From NCBI GenBank assembly GCA_002470275.1, contig DKNY01000068.1, positions 4,859-68,858 on the forward strand: a stretch of 64,000 nucleotides of DNA, written 5' to 3'. Positions 34,824-43,602 of this stretch are shown piece after piece. The stretch comes from Gammaproteobacteria bacterium UBA7376 (lineage in GTDB: Bacteria; Pseudomonadota; Gammaproteobacteria; Pseudomonadales; Azotimanducaceae). The position numbers and the translations under genes are program-made. Each line of letters begins with the position of its first letter. Position 1 is the first letter of the stretch. The notes beneath the pieces are model-generated. The model made no database searches and had not been told where the DNA came from. It saw only the letters and a list, made by a program, of their open reading frames with translations.

Positions 34824-35420
34824 CTAGGGCGCGTGTTCCGGCCACTGGGTTAGCACATCGGTCCCGCTGACCCGGTCGCGCTCTGCTGGCTTCTCGTCGC
34901 TGGAGCCAATGTAGATGAAACCGGCAAATCGCTCGTCGGGCTGGAGGGCCATAGCGGATGCGACGCCCTCATCGTAGCTGTACCACTCGGTCAGCCACTG
35001 CGCCGCATAGCCCTGCAGGTTGGCCGTCAGGATGAGGTTTTGGCAGGCAGCACCCGCAGACAGGGTTTGTTCCCACACCGGTATCTTATGATCTGGTTTA
35101 AGACGGCTAATCACCGCAATCACCACCGGCGCTCGCTTAAACCTCGCCGCCTCAAAGTTTAGCTGGGCCTGGATGGCCTCTGGGTGAAGCGCCTGCCAGC
35201 GACTGCTTAGCAGGGTGCCCAGATGGTGTCGGGCGTCACCTTGGATGGTGATGAAGCGCCAGGGCGCAAGCTTGCCGTGATCAGGCACTCGGACCGCAGC
35301 GGCAATAAGCGCTTCTATTTCTGGTTGGCTCGGTCCCGGTTCGGATAAATCCATCGCCTTTACGGAACGTCGTTCAAGGATTCGAGTAATGGCTTCGGGT
35401 ATCGGGCAGTCTGGGTACAT
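34824..35420 (-). CDS. Nitroreductase family protein
   Basis: A 198-residue FMN oxidoreductase resembling the YdjA subgroup. FMN-contact segments are ERRSVKAMD (near residue 16), AAVRVPDHGKLAPWRFI and GAACQNLILTANLQGYAAQW, and IYIGSS is near the C-terminus. It reduces unknown substrates with NAD(P)H. It stands alone, convergent with the membrane protein gene and divergent from an SDR gene. Confidence 0.9.
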   Translation of the reverse strand: MYPDCPIPEAITRILERRSVKAMDLSEPGPSQPEIEALIAAAVRVPDHGKLAPWRFITIQGDARHHLGTLLSSRWQALHPEAIQAQLNFEAARFKRAPVVIAVISRLKPDHKIPVWEQTLSAGAACQNLILTANLQGYAAQWLTEWYSYDEGVASAMALQPDERFAGFIYIGSSDEKPAERDRVSGTDVLTQWPEHAP

Positions 35421-35554
35421 GGCAGCTTCCGCGCAATCAAACCGACATTTTAGCGAAAGTAAGATGCTTCGCGTATCAGCAAACGCACCTTTTTACGTCC
35501 GGGTGACATTCCTATCAGGGTTTGTTCCAATGAAGGCCTTTTAGGGGAGAGAAG

Positions 35555-36256
35555 ATGCAAATTCAAGGCAAGAAAGCGTTAGTCTTCGGCGGCACCTCGG
35601 GGATTGGTTTGGCCGCGGCTCAGCAGCTAGCGGGCGGGGGTGCTGAGGTGGTCGCCATGAGTCGTGATCCCAGCAAGGCGCCAAGCGACGGCAACATCGC
35701 GTTTTCATCCTGTGACGTTCGAGATACCGATGCCCTAGCACAGCTTTTCGCTGACCACGCTCCCTTCGACATCCTGGTGTCAGCGGCGACCGGCGGCTCC
35801 CGGGCTGCGGGTCCCTTTTTAAAGATGGATCTGGATGCCTATCGCGCATCCTTCGATAAGCTGTGGGGCTATACCAACGTGGTGCGTCTAGGTGCAGAGC
35901 ATTTGTCAGCAGATGGGACCATCGTCTTGGTGAGTGGTGCCCCAGCGCGAAGGGCGAGGGTAGGGCAATCCGCACTGGCATCCGTGGGCGGTGCGGTAGA
36001 ACAATTTGTTAGGGCCGTTGCCCCGGAGCTGGCGCCGAGACGAATAAACGTCGTAAGTCCGGGAGTCATTGATACCCCGATGTTTGGTCCGGATGCAGAG
36101 GCCAGGGCGAAAATGTTAGCTGCGAGTACGGCCAATCACCTTATCAAACGCCCCGGCACTTCGGATGAGGTTGCTGCAGCCATCCGTTTTCTGATCGAGA
36201 ACGATTTTGTGACCGGTACCACCATCGATGTTGATGGCGGGTGGATTCTAAGCTAA
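35555..36256 (+). CDS. SDR-like protein lacking the catalytic Tyr-Lys pair
   Basis: A 233-residue short-chain dehydrogenase/reductase fold. The nucleotide-binding motif GGTSGIG, the CDVRD turn and C-terminal INVVSPGVIDTPM and GTTIDVDGGW are present. The usual YxxxK is missing: the helix reads GQSALASVGGAVEQF after VLVSGAPARRAR. A subgroup with such a replacement exists; it may not be a classical dehydrogenase. ATG 35555 follows AGGGGAGAG. Confidence 0.85.
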   Translation: MQIQGKKALVFGGTSGIGLAAAQQLAGGGAEVVAMSRDPSKAPSDGNIAFSSCDVRDTDALAQLFADHAPFDILVSAATGGSRAAGPFLKMDLDAYRASFDKLWGYTNVVRLGAEHLSADGTIVLVSGAPARRARVGQSALASVGGAVEQFVRAVAPELAPRRINVVSPGVIDTPMFGPDAEARAKMLAASTANHLIKRPGTSDEVAAAIRFLIENDFVTGTTIDVDGGWILS

Positions 36257-36285
36257 GGCCCAGACATCTGGTTGCCGTCTCAGGT

Positions 36286-36981
36286 TTAACTGGCGCCGAG
36301 GTAATAGCTGAGTTGAGTCGCCGTAAGCAGGCAGCCGGCAGTCACCAGGACAGCATTGGCCAGGGTGGCCTCCCGCCGAAAAGTTGAACGCCGACGCCAG
36401 ACAAGAATGACCACTAGCATGATGCTGAGCGCCGTAAGCTGGCCAGCTTCGACGCCCAGGTTGAAGGCGATCAAATTGCCCAGTAAACCCTGATCCGAAA
36501 GCGTTATTTGCTGCAGTTTTGTGGCCAGGCCCAGTCCGTGACAGAGGCCAAAGAAGAACACGGCCCCGTGACTGCTGATGGATAGGTCTAGGGCCTTAAA
36601 CCCACCCAGGTTCTCGAAAGCCTTGTACATCACCGAGAACCCAATAACGGCGTCCACGAGGTACGGGTTGGCCGGTATGCGGAACCAGACGCCAACAACT
36701 AGCGTTAGGCTGTGGCCGATGGCAAATAGGGTCACATATAGCGCGACATCTCTGGGGCGATAGAGGAAAAAGATCACGCCGGCCAGAAACAGCAGGTGAT
36801 CAAGGCCCGTGAACATGTGTTTCGCGCCCAGGTAGAAATAGGGCCAGAAGATAAAGCCCTCTTTTTTGGCCAAGAAGCTCGCATCCTCCACCGATACGTC
36901 ATGCCCCCAAGCCCCTTGGCTCAGGCACAGCAGTGCGGCGAGCAGAAGGCTGCCGAGGAGCCAACGAAGTGGGGTCGGCAC
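36286..36981 (-). CDS. HupE/UreJ family membrane protein
   Basis: A 231-residue protein. A signal peptide (MPTPLRWLLGSLLLAALL...GAWG, about residues 1-25) is followed by about six membrane helices. Conserved segments are GLDHLLFLAGVIFFLYR, LFAIGHSLTLVVG and FFFGLCHGLGLA, as in the HupE/UreJ_2 group, thought to be metal (nickel/cobalt)-related transporters. The start chosen is GTG 36981, 16 bases after the VOC gene, because it gives a clean signal peptide. No urease or hydrogenase genes are nearby. It is the last gene of the minus-strand unit that begins at 39498. Confidence 0.85.
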   Translation of the reverse strand: MPTPLRWLLGSLLLAALLCLSQGAWGHDVSVEDASFLAKKEGFIFWPYFYLGAKHMFTGLDHLLFLAGVIFFLYRPRDVALYVTLFAIGHSLTLVVGVWFRIPANPYLVDAVIGFSVMYKAFENLGGFKALDLSISSHGAVFFFGLCHGLGLATKLQQITLSDQGLLGNLIAFNLGVEAGQLTALSIMLVVILVWRRRSTFRREATLANAVLVTAGCLLTATQLSYYLGAS

Positions 36982-36997
36982 GCGCGATGCGGCCCTG

Positions 36998-37372
36998 CTA
37001 TAGGCGCTGATTGAATTCCACCATGTTGCCAGAGGGGTCGTGGCTAAAAATCTGGCGACAGATGCCCTGGATTTCTGAGACCTTGCTGACGCTGTGCCCA
37101 AGCCGGCGAAGTTCGGTGGCCACTGCGTCTACATCTTTGACCTGGAGCGCGAAGTGCTGTTCCTTTACCGGGGTACCGCTGCTGAGGCCCAGGAGGTGAA
37201 TTTCCTGATTCCCCGCGCGAAGCCATGCTCCGGGAAAACCCATGTCCGGTCTGGGGAGGGGCGTGAGACCCAAGACATCCACGTAGAAGGCCAGGGCGGC
37301 ATTCACATCCTCAACGTTAATGGAGACGTGATGAATGCCCTGGAGGTCGATGGCAGATGTGCGCTGACGCAT
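36998..37372 (-). CDS. VOC (glyoxalase/bleomycin resistance/dioxygenase) family protein
   Basis: A 124-residue protein with paired beta-alpha-beta-beta-beta modules. HHVSINVEDVNAALAFYVDVLGL opens the first, FALQVKDVDAVATELRRLGH opens the second, and it ends IFSHDPSGNMVEFNQ. His and Glu in these positions bind a metal in the superfamily. It lies 17 bases after the beta-oxidation gene and 16 before HupE. The reaction is unknown; methylmalonyl-CoA epimerase is a related family but is not indicated specifically. Confidence 0.88.
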   Translation of the reverse strand: MRQRTSAIDLQGIHHVSINVEDVNAALAFYVDVLGLTPLPRPDMGFPGAWLRAGNQEIHLLGLSSGTPVKEQHFALQVKDVDAVATELRRLGHSVSKVSEIQGICRQIFSHDPSGNMVEFNQRL

Positions 37373-37389
37373 GAGTTCAGTAAAGCAGA

Positions 37390-39498
37390 TTAGCCCTGCA
37401 GGCTGGCAAAGGTCTTGCCTTCAGCCACCAGCCGCTCGAGCAGAGGAGCAGGCTCCCAAACCGCGCCGCCGTATTCCTGCTGGAAGCGCTTGATGTCGCT
37501 GAGAATATTGTCCAGGCCAATCTGATCAGCCCAGAACATGGGTCCACCGGTGACTTCGGGGAAGCCATAGCCATTGATATAGACAATATCGATATCGCAG
37601 GGTCGAAGAGCGATGCCGTCCTCTAACACCCTGGCACCCTCATTAATGATGGGGTACAGGCATCGCTTGAGGACTTCGTCGTCATCGATGGGCCGGCGTT
37701 CGATGCCCAGCTCGGCCGATGTTTCTTCCACCAGGGCGACTACCTCAGGGTCTGCTTGACCGGCTCGGCTGCCTTCAGGATAGATGTAGAAGCCGCGGCT
37801 GGTTTTCTGACCGAAGCGCTCTTTCTCACAGAGCTTGTCCGCCACGCGCGCTGTAATGGGGATATCCTCCGGCTTCATGCCTGAGAGCTTTCGGGCTCTC
37901 CAGCTAAGGTCTAGGCCAACCAGGTCGTTCATTTGAAAGGGCCCCATGGGCATGCCGAAGTTCAACAGCACGTTGTCCACCTGATAGGGGGTCGCTCCCT
38001 GGAGAATGATTTCCCCCGCTTGGCGCGTATAGCCGGCTAATATTCTGTTGCCAATAAAGCCCGGTGCATTGCCCGACAGCACGGCAACTTTCTTGAGCTG
38101 GCGGCCGAGTTTCATAGAGGACGCGATGACCTCTTTGCTGGTTTTTCCCCCGCGCACGATCTCAAGTAGCCGCATGACGTTGGCAGGGCTAAAGAAATGC
38201 AGGCCGATGACGTCTTCCGGACGCTCGGTGGCTTCTGCCATTTTATCGATATCTAGGGCGGAGGTGTTACTCGCCAGAATCGCGCCAGGCTTAGCCACAG
38301 CGTCCATCTTCTTGAACGCCTCTATCTTGACGTCGATATTTTCGTAGATGGCCTCAATGATGACATCTGCCTGGCCGAGGTCAGCATAGTCCGTGGTGCC
38401 GCTCAATAGGCTCATGCGATGATCCACCTCATCGGCGGACATACGTCCTCGCTGTACCTGGATGTCGTAATTTTTCTTAATGACGCCAAAGCCCTTCTCT
38501 AAGGCCTCATCGCTCATTTCGAGAGAGGTAACGGGAATGTTTGCGTTCAGAAAAGACATGGCAATCCCGCCGCCCATGGTGCCACAGCCGATCACCGCCG
38601 CACTGTTGATGGGCTTGGCCTCAATGTCTTTGGAGATGTCAGGAATCTTTGCCACTTCACGCTCGGAGAAAAACATGTGAATCAACGAGGCGCGCTGAGG
38701 GTGTTCCAGACATTTGACAAAATTTTCTCTTTCAACCGCCAGGCCAGCATCGAAGTCACCGAGGTTAACGGCTGCCTCCACGCACTGGACGATCATCTCT
38801 GGCGCGAAGCGCTTGCGCATCTTTCGCGCAGCCGCCTTTCTTGCATTGTCGAAAACTTCGGGCTTGTCGCGATCCTGCGCCACCACGCCTTCTTCATCGC
38901 GGATGCGCCGCAGCGGACTGCCCTTAGCAATAATATTTCGCGTGAAGTCCATGGCGCTTTCCACTACATCCTGCTCCGCTACCGCGTCTGCGATACCCAT
39001 GGTGACCGCAGCAGGTCCGGCGATGGGGTCGCCGGAGACCATAAAGGCCAGGGCTTTTTCCGCGCCGATCAGACGGGGTAGGCGTTGAGTACCACCAGCG
39101 CCAGGCAAGAGTCCCAGCTTAACTTCTGGAAGCCCAACCTGAGCATTGGGTGCGATAACTCGGTAGTGACAGCACAGGGCAACCTCTAAACCACCGCCGA
39201 AGGCAGTGCCGTTGATGGCCGCGACAATCGGCTTGCTGCTGTTGTCCATGATATCGAGACAGTCGAGAAGGCTGGGTCCTTCGGCCTTGCCGCCAAATTC
39301 AGAAATGTCCGCGCCGGCGATAAAGGCTCTGCCCGCCCCGGTCAGTACAATGGCAGCAACGGCGTCATCGGCCAGTGCCTTGGCGACGCCATCTGAAAGG
39401 CCTTGGCGCACACCTGAGGACAAGGGGTTCACTGGGGGATTATCGATGGTCATTAAGGCGATATTGTCTCTCACCTCGTAGTGCACGGTTCCTTTCAT
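37390..39498 (-). CDS. Multifunctional 3-hydroxyacyl-CoA dehydrogenase/enoyl-CoA hydratase (FadB/FadJ-like)
   Basis: A 702-residue fusion. Residues about 1-190 form a crotonase domain with FIAGADISEF, NGTAFGGGLEVALCCHYR and LPEVKLGLLPGAGGTQRLPR (catalytic Glu present). Residues about 295-590 form the dehydrogenase with NAD-binding VIGCGTMGGGIA, SNTSALDI, GLHFFSPANVMRLLE and GNAPGFIGNRIL. A second C-terminal dehydrogenase domain follows, with INGYGFPEVTGGPMFWAD. It performs two steps of fatty-acid beta-oxidation. The ATG at 39498 follows TAGGAGAG. No thiolase gene follows, unlike fadBA operons. Confidence 0.94.
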   Translation of the reverse strand: MKGTVHYEVRDNIALMTIDNPPVNPLSSGVRQGLSDGVAKALADDAVAAIVLTGAGRAFIAGADISEFGGKAEGPSLLDCLDIMDNSSKPIVAAINGTAFGGGLEVALCCHYRVIAPNAQVGLPEVKLGLLPGAGGTQRLPRLIGAEKALAFMVSGDPIAGPAAVTMGIADAVAEQDVVESAMDFTRNIIAKGSPLRRIRDEEGVVAQDRDKPEVFDNARKAAARKMRKRFAPEMIVQCVEAAVNLGDFDAGLAVERENFVKCLEHPQRASLIHMFFSEREVAKIPDISKDIEAKPINSAAVIGCGTMGGGIAMSFLNANIPVTSLEMSDEALEKGFGVIKKNYDIQVQRGRMSADEVDHRMSLLSGTTDYADLGQADVIIEAIYENIDVKIEAFKKMDAVAKPGAILASNTSALDIDKMAEATERPEDVIGLHFFSPANVMRLLEIVRGGKTSKEVIASSMKLGRQLKKVAVLSGNAPGFIGNRILAGYTRQAGEIILQGATPYQVDNVLLNFGMPMGPFQMNDLVGLDLSWRARKLSGMKPEDIPITARVADKLCEKERFGQKTSRGFYIYPEGSRAGQADPEVVALVEETSAELGIERRPIDDDEVLKRCLYPIINEGARVLEDGIALRPCDIDIVYINGYGFPEVTGGPMFWADQIGLDNILSDIKRFQQEYGGAVWEPAPLLERLVAEGKTFASLQG

Positions 39499-39701
39499 GG
39501 GTCTCTCCTAAACATCAGGGGGCGAAGTTTGCCGCAACTTTTGGTCCAAGCCTAGCGGGGATGTGATTTCTCTAGCTAATTGTGCGCTCGGCGAGACGAG
39601 GCCTGGGCCTTGAGATTTTAAGGGTGTAACGTGCTGGTTTGGGTTAATGGACAGCAGATGAGCCGAATGCGTGGCCGTGAAATGGCGTGGGGGAAAAAAC
39701 G

Positions 39702-40550
39702 ATGAAGGTTGATTATCACCTTCATAGCACCCGCTCGGATGGGACGATTAGCCCTGCTCAACTCCTCACGCTCGCTTCGGAGCGCGGCCTTGCCCAACTC
39801 GCGATCACGGATCACGACACGATGGCGGCCTATGCCGATCTGATGGACCTTGAAGTGAGCGCTCAGGGGCTTGGCCCGCGTCTGATTACCGGCTGTGAGT
39901 TTTCATCCCTCTGGAACGGCAGAAACATTCATATCGTTGGCCTGAACATGGACTTAGCGAATCCAGAGTTGTTGGGGGCGCTCAAACATCAAAAGGCTCT
40001 TCGAGCACGCCGAGCCCAGGGTATTCTGGAGGTGCTGGTTCGGCGGGGTTATCGCATCCTGATGGAGGACGTGGAACGCTTGGCCGCAGGCGGCATGGTG
40101 GGTAGGCCGCATTTCGCTCGCGTGTTGGTGAACACAGGCCAAGTGCGTACCGTTGCCCAGGCATTTAAAAAATTACTTGGCACCGGGCGCGATGGCGATA
40201 TTAAGGTTGAGTGGCCAGACGCTGCCGTGGTGACCCAATGGATTCGGGCTGCTGGGGGTGTGGCGGTTGTGGCTCATCCTCTGAAGTACGGCATGACCTT
40301 AACGAAGCTGCGTCAACTGCTAGAGGACTTTAAGGCCATGGGCGGCGACGGCATGGAGGTGATTTCGGGTGCTCAAGACCCCGCCAAGACGCGGACGCTA
40401 ACCGAACTGTGCCTGCGGTATCGGCTACTGGCCTCAACGGGCTCGGACTTCCACAGCCCGGGTCAGCCCTGGGCTAACCTGGGGATGCAGCCTAGCCTAC
40501 CAGAGGTCTGCACGCCGGTTTGGGAGGCTTGGATGCCCAAACCCGGCTAA
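39702..40550 (+). CDS. rnm: PHP-domain phosphoesterase, RNase AM-like (YciV)
   Basis: A 282-residue PHP protein. N-terminal metal ligands appear in DYHLHSTRSDGTI and LAITDHDT, followed by GCEFSSLWNGRNIHIVGLNMD, GGMVGRPHFARVLV and C-terminal VVAHPLKYG and STGSDFHSPG. This matches the E. coli YciV/RNase AM family, 5'-3' exonucleases or 3',5'-nucleotide phosphatases involved in 5' maturation of 5S and other rRNA. ATG 39702 is chosen with a GGGGG upstream; GTG 39687 is a weaker alternative. Confidence 0.9.
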   Translation: MKVDYHLHSTRSDGTISPAQLLTLASERGLAQLAITDHDTMAAYADLMDLEVSAQGLGPRLITGCEFSSLWNGRNIHIVGLNMDLANPELLGALKHQKALRARRAQGILEVLVRRGYRILMEDVERLAAGGMVGRPHFARVLVNTGQVRTVAQAFKKLLGTGRDGDIKVEWPDAAVVTQWIRAAGGVAVVAHPLKYGMTLTKLRQLLEDFKAMGGDGMEVISGAQDPAKTRTLTELCLRYRLLASTGSDFHSPGQPWANLGMQPSLPEVCTPVWEAWMPKPG

Positions 40551-40802
40551 TCCATCGTGCGGGTGCGGAGAAAGAGCGCCCGTCAACGTCTCGTTTAGAT
40601 CAGTAAACCGATCGTGAAAATTCGGCCTTCTATGGCCTTTATCTATGCGCTTGTCGCCTAAGCCAAGCAAATGCCTCCGAGGAGATTAAATCTTCCCTAG
40701 GAATTTGCTTCGCCGCCTGCTCTGAACAACGCATCAACGCGCTTGAGGTCAGGCGGCTCGTCAGATCTAAACCCTGGGTAATCACAGCGAGAGGCGCTCC
40801 GG

Positions 40803-41405
40803 ATGACCGACTTGAGGTGCCTTGGCTGCTGCGTCCTGATGCTCGTATCTTCGCTGGGTTATGCCCAGAGCTTCGATAATACCTGGCTGGATATCTCTAC
40901 CCACAGCGGCGAAGGGCCACGCAGCCTGGATGTGGATGGCACTTCAATAAAGACCAGCGTCGCGGTTCGGCAGCACTACCGATTCACTGCCGCCTACGCC
41001 GTCCAGCGATCGGCAGACAGCCTGCACTTTGGCGACAGGACTCAACGTGCCAGAAGCGCACAGCTGTATACGGGATTTGGGCTGCAGCAGCCGATCTCCC
41101 AGTCGCTCCAGCTGCGCGGTAGCCTGGAATATTTCCGAGCGCGCATTGGTCATACCCCCAGGCGATTGGTGTATGAGGGTCCGGTTGTCCGCCTGGGCCT
41201 CCGAGGCACCATCAGGCGTAACGCCGAGTGGACCCTTGAGCTAAATCACGTTTCGGCTGAAATTGACAAACAGCTGGGCTATCGCTTTGATCTCCAGTAC
41301 CGATTTGGTCGGCAATTTGCGGTGGGGCTTGATCACGAGCGCGTCTTTGACACCCGGGCCACGGGTTTTTTTGTTCGACTCTATCTCTCTCCAGGGCGCA
41401 CATAG
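40803..41405 (+). CDS. Hypothetical outer-membrane beta-barrel-like protein
   Basis: A 200-residue protein with a signal peptide (residues about 1-21, ending SLGYAQ). The rest has alternating hydrophobic patterns such as RFTAAYAVQR, AQLYTGFGLQQPI, LQLRGSLEYFRARI, FDLQYRFGRQFAVGLDHER and a C-terminal aromatic strand GFFVRLYLSPG, as expected for a small porin-like barrel. I do not recognise a family. The 252 bases before it show nothing recognisable. Confidence 0.68.
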   Translation: MTDLRCLGCCVLMLVSSLGYAQSFDNTWLDISTHSGEGPRSLDVDGTSIKTSVAVRQHYRFTAAYAVQRSADSLHFGDRTQRARSAQLYTGFGLQQPISQSLQLRGSLEYFRARIGHTPRRLVYEGPVVRLGLRGTIRRNAEWTLELNHVSAEIDKQLGYRFDLQYRFGRQFAVGLDHERVFDTRATGFFVRLYLSPGRT

Positions 41406-41556
41406 CGTTGTCTGGCTGTCTACTGAGGCGTCCGGCATTGTAAATTTCCATCCGATGTTTAAGCTACGCCCGCTGGGAACGCCCAATAGGAAGCAGCGCA
41501 GGGCGTCCTCGCTTCCGACGCCAATACCGTCGCACTGATAAAAAGGAAAACATATC

Positions 41557-42993
41557 GTGAGCAACCGACAAAAATTTTATATCAATGGTGAGTGGGTTCA
41601 GCCGTCCACTACCGACACCTTAGAGGTCATAAATCCAGCGACTGAGCAAGTGATGGACGTGGTCGCCATGGGCGGCGTGGCGGATGTGGATGCCGCCGTT
41701 GCTGCAGCCAAGGCAGCATTTGAAACCTTTTCTCAAACCACGAAGGAAGAAAGGATTGCCTTGCTCGAGGCCATCATCGCAGCCTACGGGGCCCGCATGG
41801 AGGAGGTGGCTGCCGTGATAACCGAGGAAATGGGCGCGCCCACAAAGCTGGCCAAGGCGGCCCAGGCGCCCACGGGGATTGGTCATCTGATGACGGCGTT
41901 GAATGTCCTCAAAGACTTTGAGTTTGAGGAAGACTTTGGTACGTCTCGAGTGATCAAGGAGCCTGCGGGCGTCTGTGGATTTATCACACCCTGGAATTGG
42001 CCCATTAATCAGATCGCCTGTAAGGTCGCCCCAGCATTGGCTGCGGGTTGCACCATGGTCCTCAAGCCCTCGGAAGTTGCGCCCTTCAATGCGGTTCTGT
42101 TTGCGGAAATTCTTGATGAGGCCGGTGTGCCCGCTGGGGTCTTCAACCTGATTCATGGGGATGGCCCAACGGTAGGGGCAGCCCTATCCTCCCACCCCGA
42201 TGTGGACATGATGTCCTTCACGGGCTCTACCCGGGCCGGCATCGAAGTGGCTAAAAATGCAGCCCCAACGGTTAAACGTGTCGCTCAGGAGCTGGGCGGT
42301 AAGTCCGCTAATATCATTCTCGACGACGCGAACTTTGAGAAAGCCATTGCTCGGGATGTCTTTGGGATGGTGACTAACTCGGGCCAGAGCTGTAACGCGC
42401 CAAGTCGTATGCTCGTCCCCAATGCGCGCATGGATGAGGCTGCCGCCGTAGCCAAAGCCGCAGCGGAGAAGGTACGTGTGGGTGATCCCACTGCCGAGGG
42501 CGTGACCATTGGTCCCGTGGTCTCTGAGGTCCAGTTCAATAAGATCCAGGACCTTATACAAAAAGGCATTGATGAGGGTGCTAGGCTTGAGACCGGCGGT
42601 CCGGGGCGTCCGGACGGTCTCAACGCGGGCTTCTACATCAAGCCTACGGTTTTCTCCCACGTAACCAATGATATGACTATCGCCCAGGAAGAAATCTTTG
42701 GCCCCGTGCTCACCATGATCGGCTACGAGGACGATGAAGATGCGGTCCGCATTGCCAACGATACGGTCTATGGTCTTAGCGGCTACATTTCTTCCGAGGA
42801 TCCAGAGCGCGCGAAGAAAGTCGCCCGCCTGATCCGGACAGGAAACGTCCACCTGAATGGTGCGCCAGTGGATCAAAATGCGCCCTTTGGTGGATACAAG
42901 CAGTCTGGCAACGGCCGCGAATGGGGACGCTATGGTTTTGAGGAATTCTTAGAAACCAAGGCCATCATGGGCTATACGCCTCGGTCTAAGTAA
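41557..42993 (+). CDS. NAD(P)-dependent aldehyde dehydrogenase
   Basis: A 478-residue aldehyde dehydrogenase. Catalytic residues are visible: oxyanion Asn in TPWNWPINQI, general base Glu in AQELGGKSANII, nucleophilic Cys in NSGQSCNAPSR and the EEIFGPVL segment. NLIHGDGPTVG and FTGSTRAG bind the cofactor. The substrate is unknown; it resembles broad-specificity aldehyde dehydrogenases. GTG 41557 follows AAAGGAAA. The gene is followed by a strong intrinsic terminator. Confidence 0.95.
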   Translation: MSNRQKFYINGEWVQPSTTDTLEVINPATEQVMDVVAMGGVADVDAAVAAAKAAFETFSQTTKEERIALLEAIIAAYGARMEEVAAVITEEMGAPTKLAKAAQAPTGIGHLMTALNVLKDFEFEEDFGTSRVIKEPAGVCGFITPWNWPINQIACKVAPALAAGCTMVLKPSEVAPFNAVLFAEILDEAGVPAGVFNLIHGDGPTVGAALSSHPDVDMMSFTGSTRAGIEVAKNAAPTVKRVAQELGGKSANIILDDANFEKAIARDVFGMVTNSGQSCNAPSRMLVPNARMDEAAAVAKAAAEKVRVGDPTAEGVTIGPVVSEVQFNKIQDLIQKGIDEGARLETGGPGRPDGLNAGFYIKPTVFSHVTNDMTIAQEEIFGPVLTMIGYEDDEDAVRIANDTVYGLSGYISSEDPERAKKVARLIRTGNVHLNGAPVDQNAPFGGYKQSGNGREWGRYGFEEFLETKAIMGYTPRSK

Positions 42994-43017
42994 CGAGACC
43001 TCTAATTAGGAGGGAGC

Positions 43018-43043
43018 AAAAGGGGGCATGGCCCCCTTTTTTT
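43018..43043 (+). terminator. Rho-independent terminator after the aldehyde dehydrogenase
   Basis: AAAGGGGGC, loop ATG and GCCCCCTTT form a nine-base stem, followed by a run of T that ends at 43043. It lies 25 bases after the aldehyde dehydrogenase stop and separates it from the HIT gene. Confidence 0.93.
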
Positions 43044-43141
43044 GCTATGACATTATGTTCGGGGTGGTGGGGCCAGCCTATCCCAAACCGGCTGTGTTAC
43101 TCTTTTTGCTCGCATGAGACCTGGTGCAGCGAGGAGGGACC

Positions 43142-43567
43142 ATGGCCTACGATACCGATAATATTTTCGCCAAGATTCTCAGAGGTGAAGCTCCTGCCTT
43201 CACGGTTTATGAGGACGAGCACAGCCTAGCGTTCATGGATGTGATGCCCCAGGTAGACGGGCATACGCTAGTTATTCCCAAGACCCCAGCCGAAAACCTA
43301 TACGATATTGATCCCCAAATTTTGGGACAGACCATGGCCACCGTGCAGCGGGTCGCCGAGGCCGTGAGGGAGGCCTTTGCGGTGCCGGGGATTATGATCG
43401 CCCAGCTCAATGGTTCAGCGGCTGGACAGAGCGTCTTCCATCTGCACTTCCATATTCTGCCCCGAACCGAGGGCATCAATCTGAGTATGCACGCTAGAGA
43501 GATGGCCGACTTTGGACTGCTGCAAGAGCACGCAGGCCGTATTCGTTCCGTGCTTGAGGCGAGTTGA
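43142..43567 (+). CDS. HIT family protein
   Basis: A 141-residue histidine-triad nucleotide-binding protein. The active-site motif is SVFHLHFHILPR near residue 100. The N-terminal FAKILRGEAPAFTVYEDE and LAFMDVMPQVDGHTLVIPK are standard. Such proteins hydrolyse nucleotide conjugates; the substrate is unknown. ATG 43142 follows GAGGAGG; an upstream in-frame start lacks this site. An SDR gene follows 35 bases on. Confidence 0.94.
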   Translation: MAYDTDNIFAKILRGEAPAFTVYEDEHSLAFMDVMPQVDGHTLVIPKTPAENLYDIDPQILGQTMATVQRVAEAVREAFAVPGIMIAQLNGSAAGQSVFHLHFHILPRTEGINLSMHAREMADFGLLQEHAGRIRSVLEAS

Positions 43568-43602
43568 GGGCGACTGGGAAATATGCCAGTGGAGGAGGAC
43601 AC

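Noticed and set aside
38677-39088. Plus-strand ORFs of 124 and 134 codons
   Set aside because: Both are antisense to the beta-oxidation multifunctional gene with no motifs.
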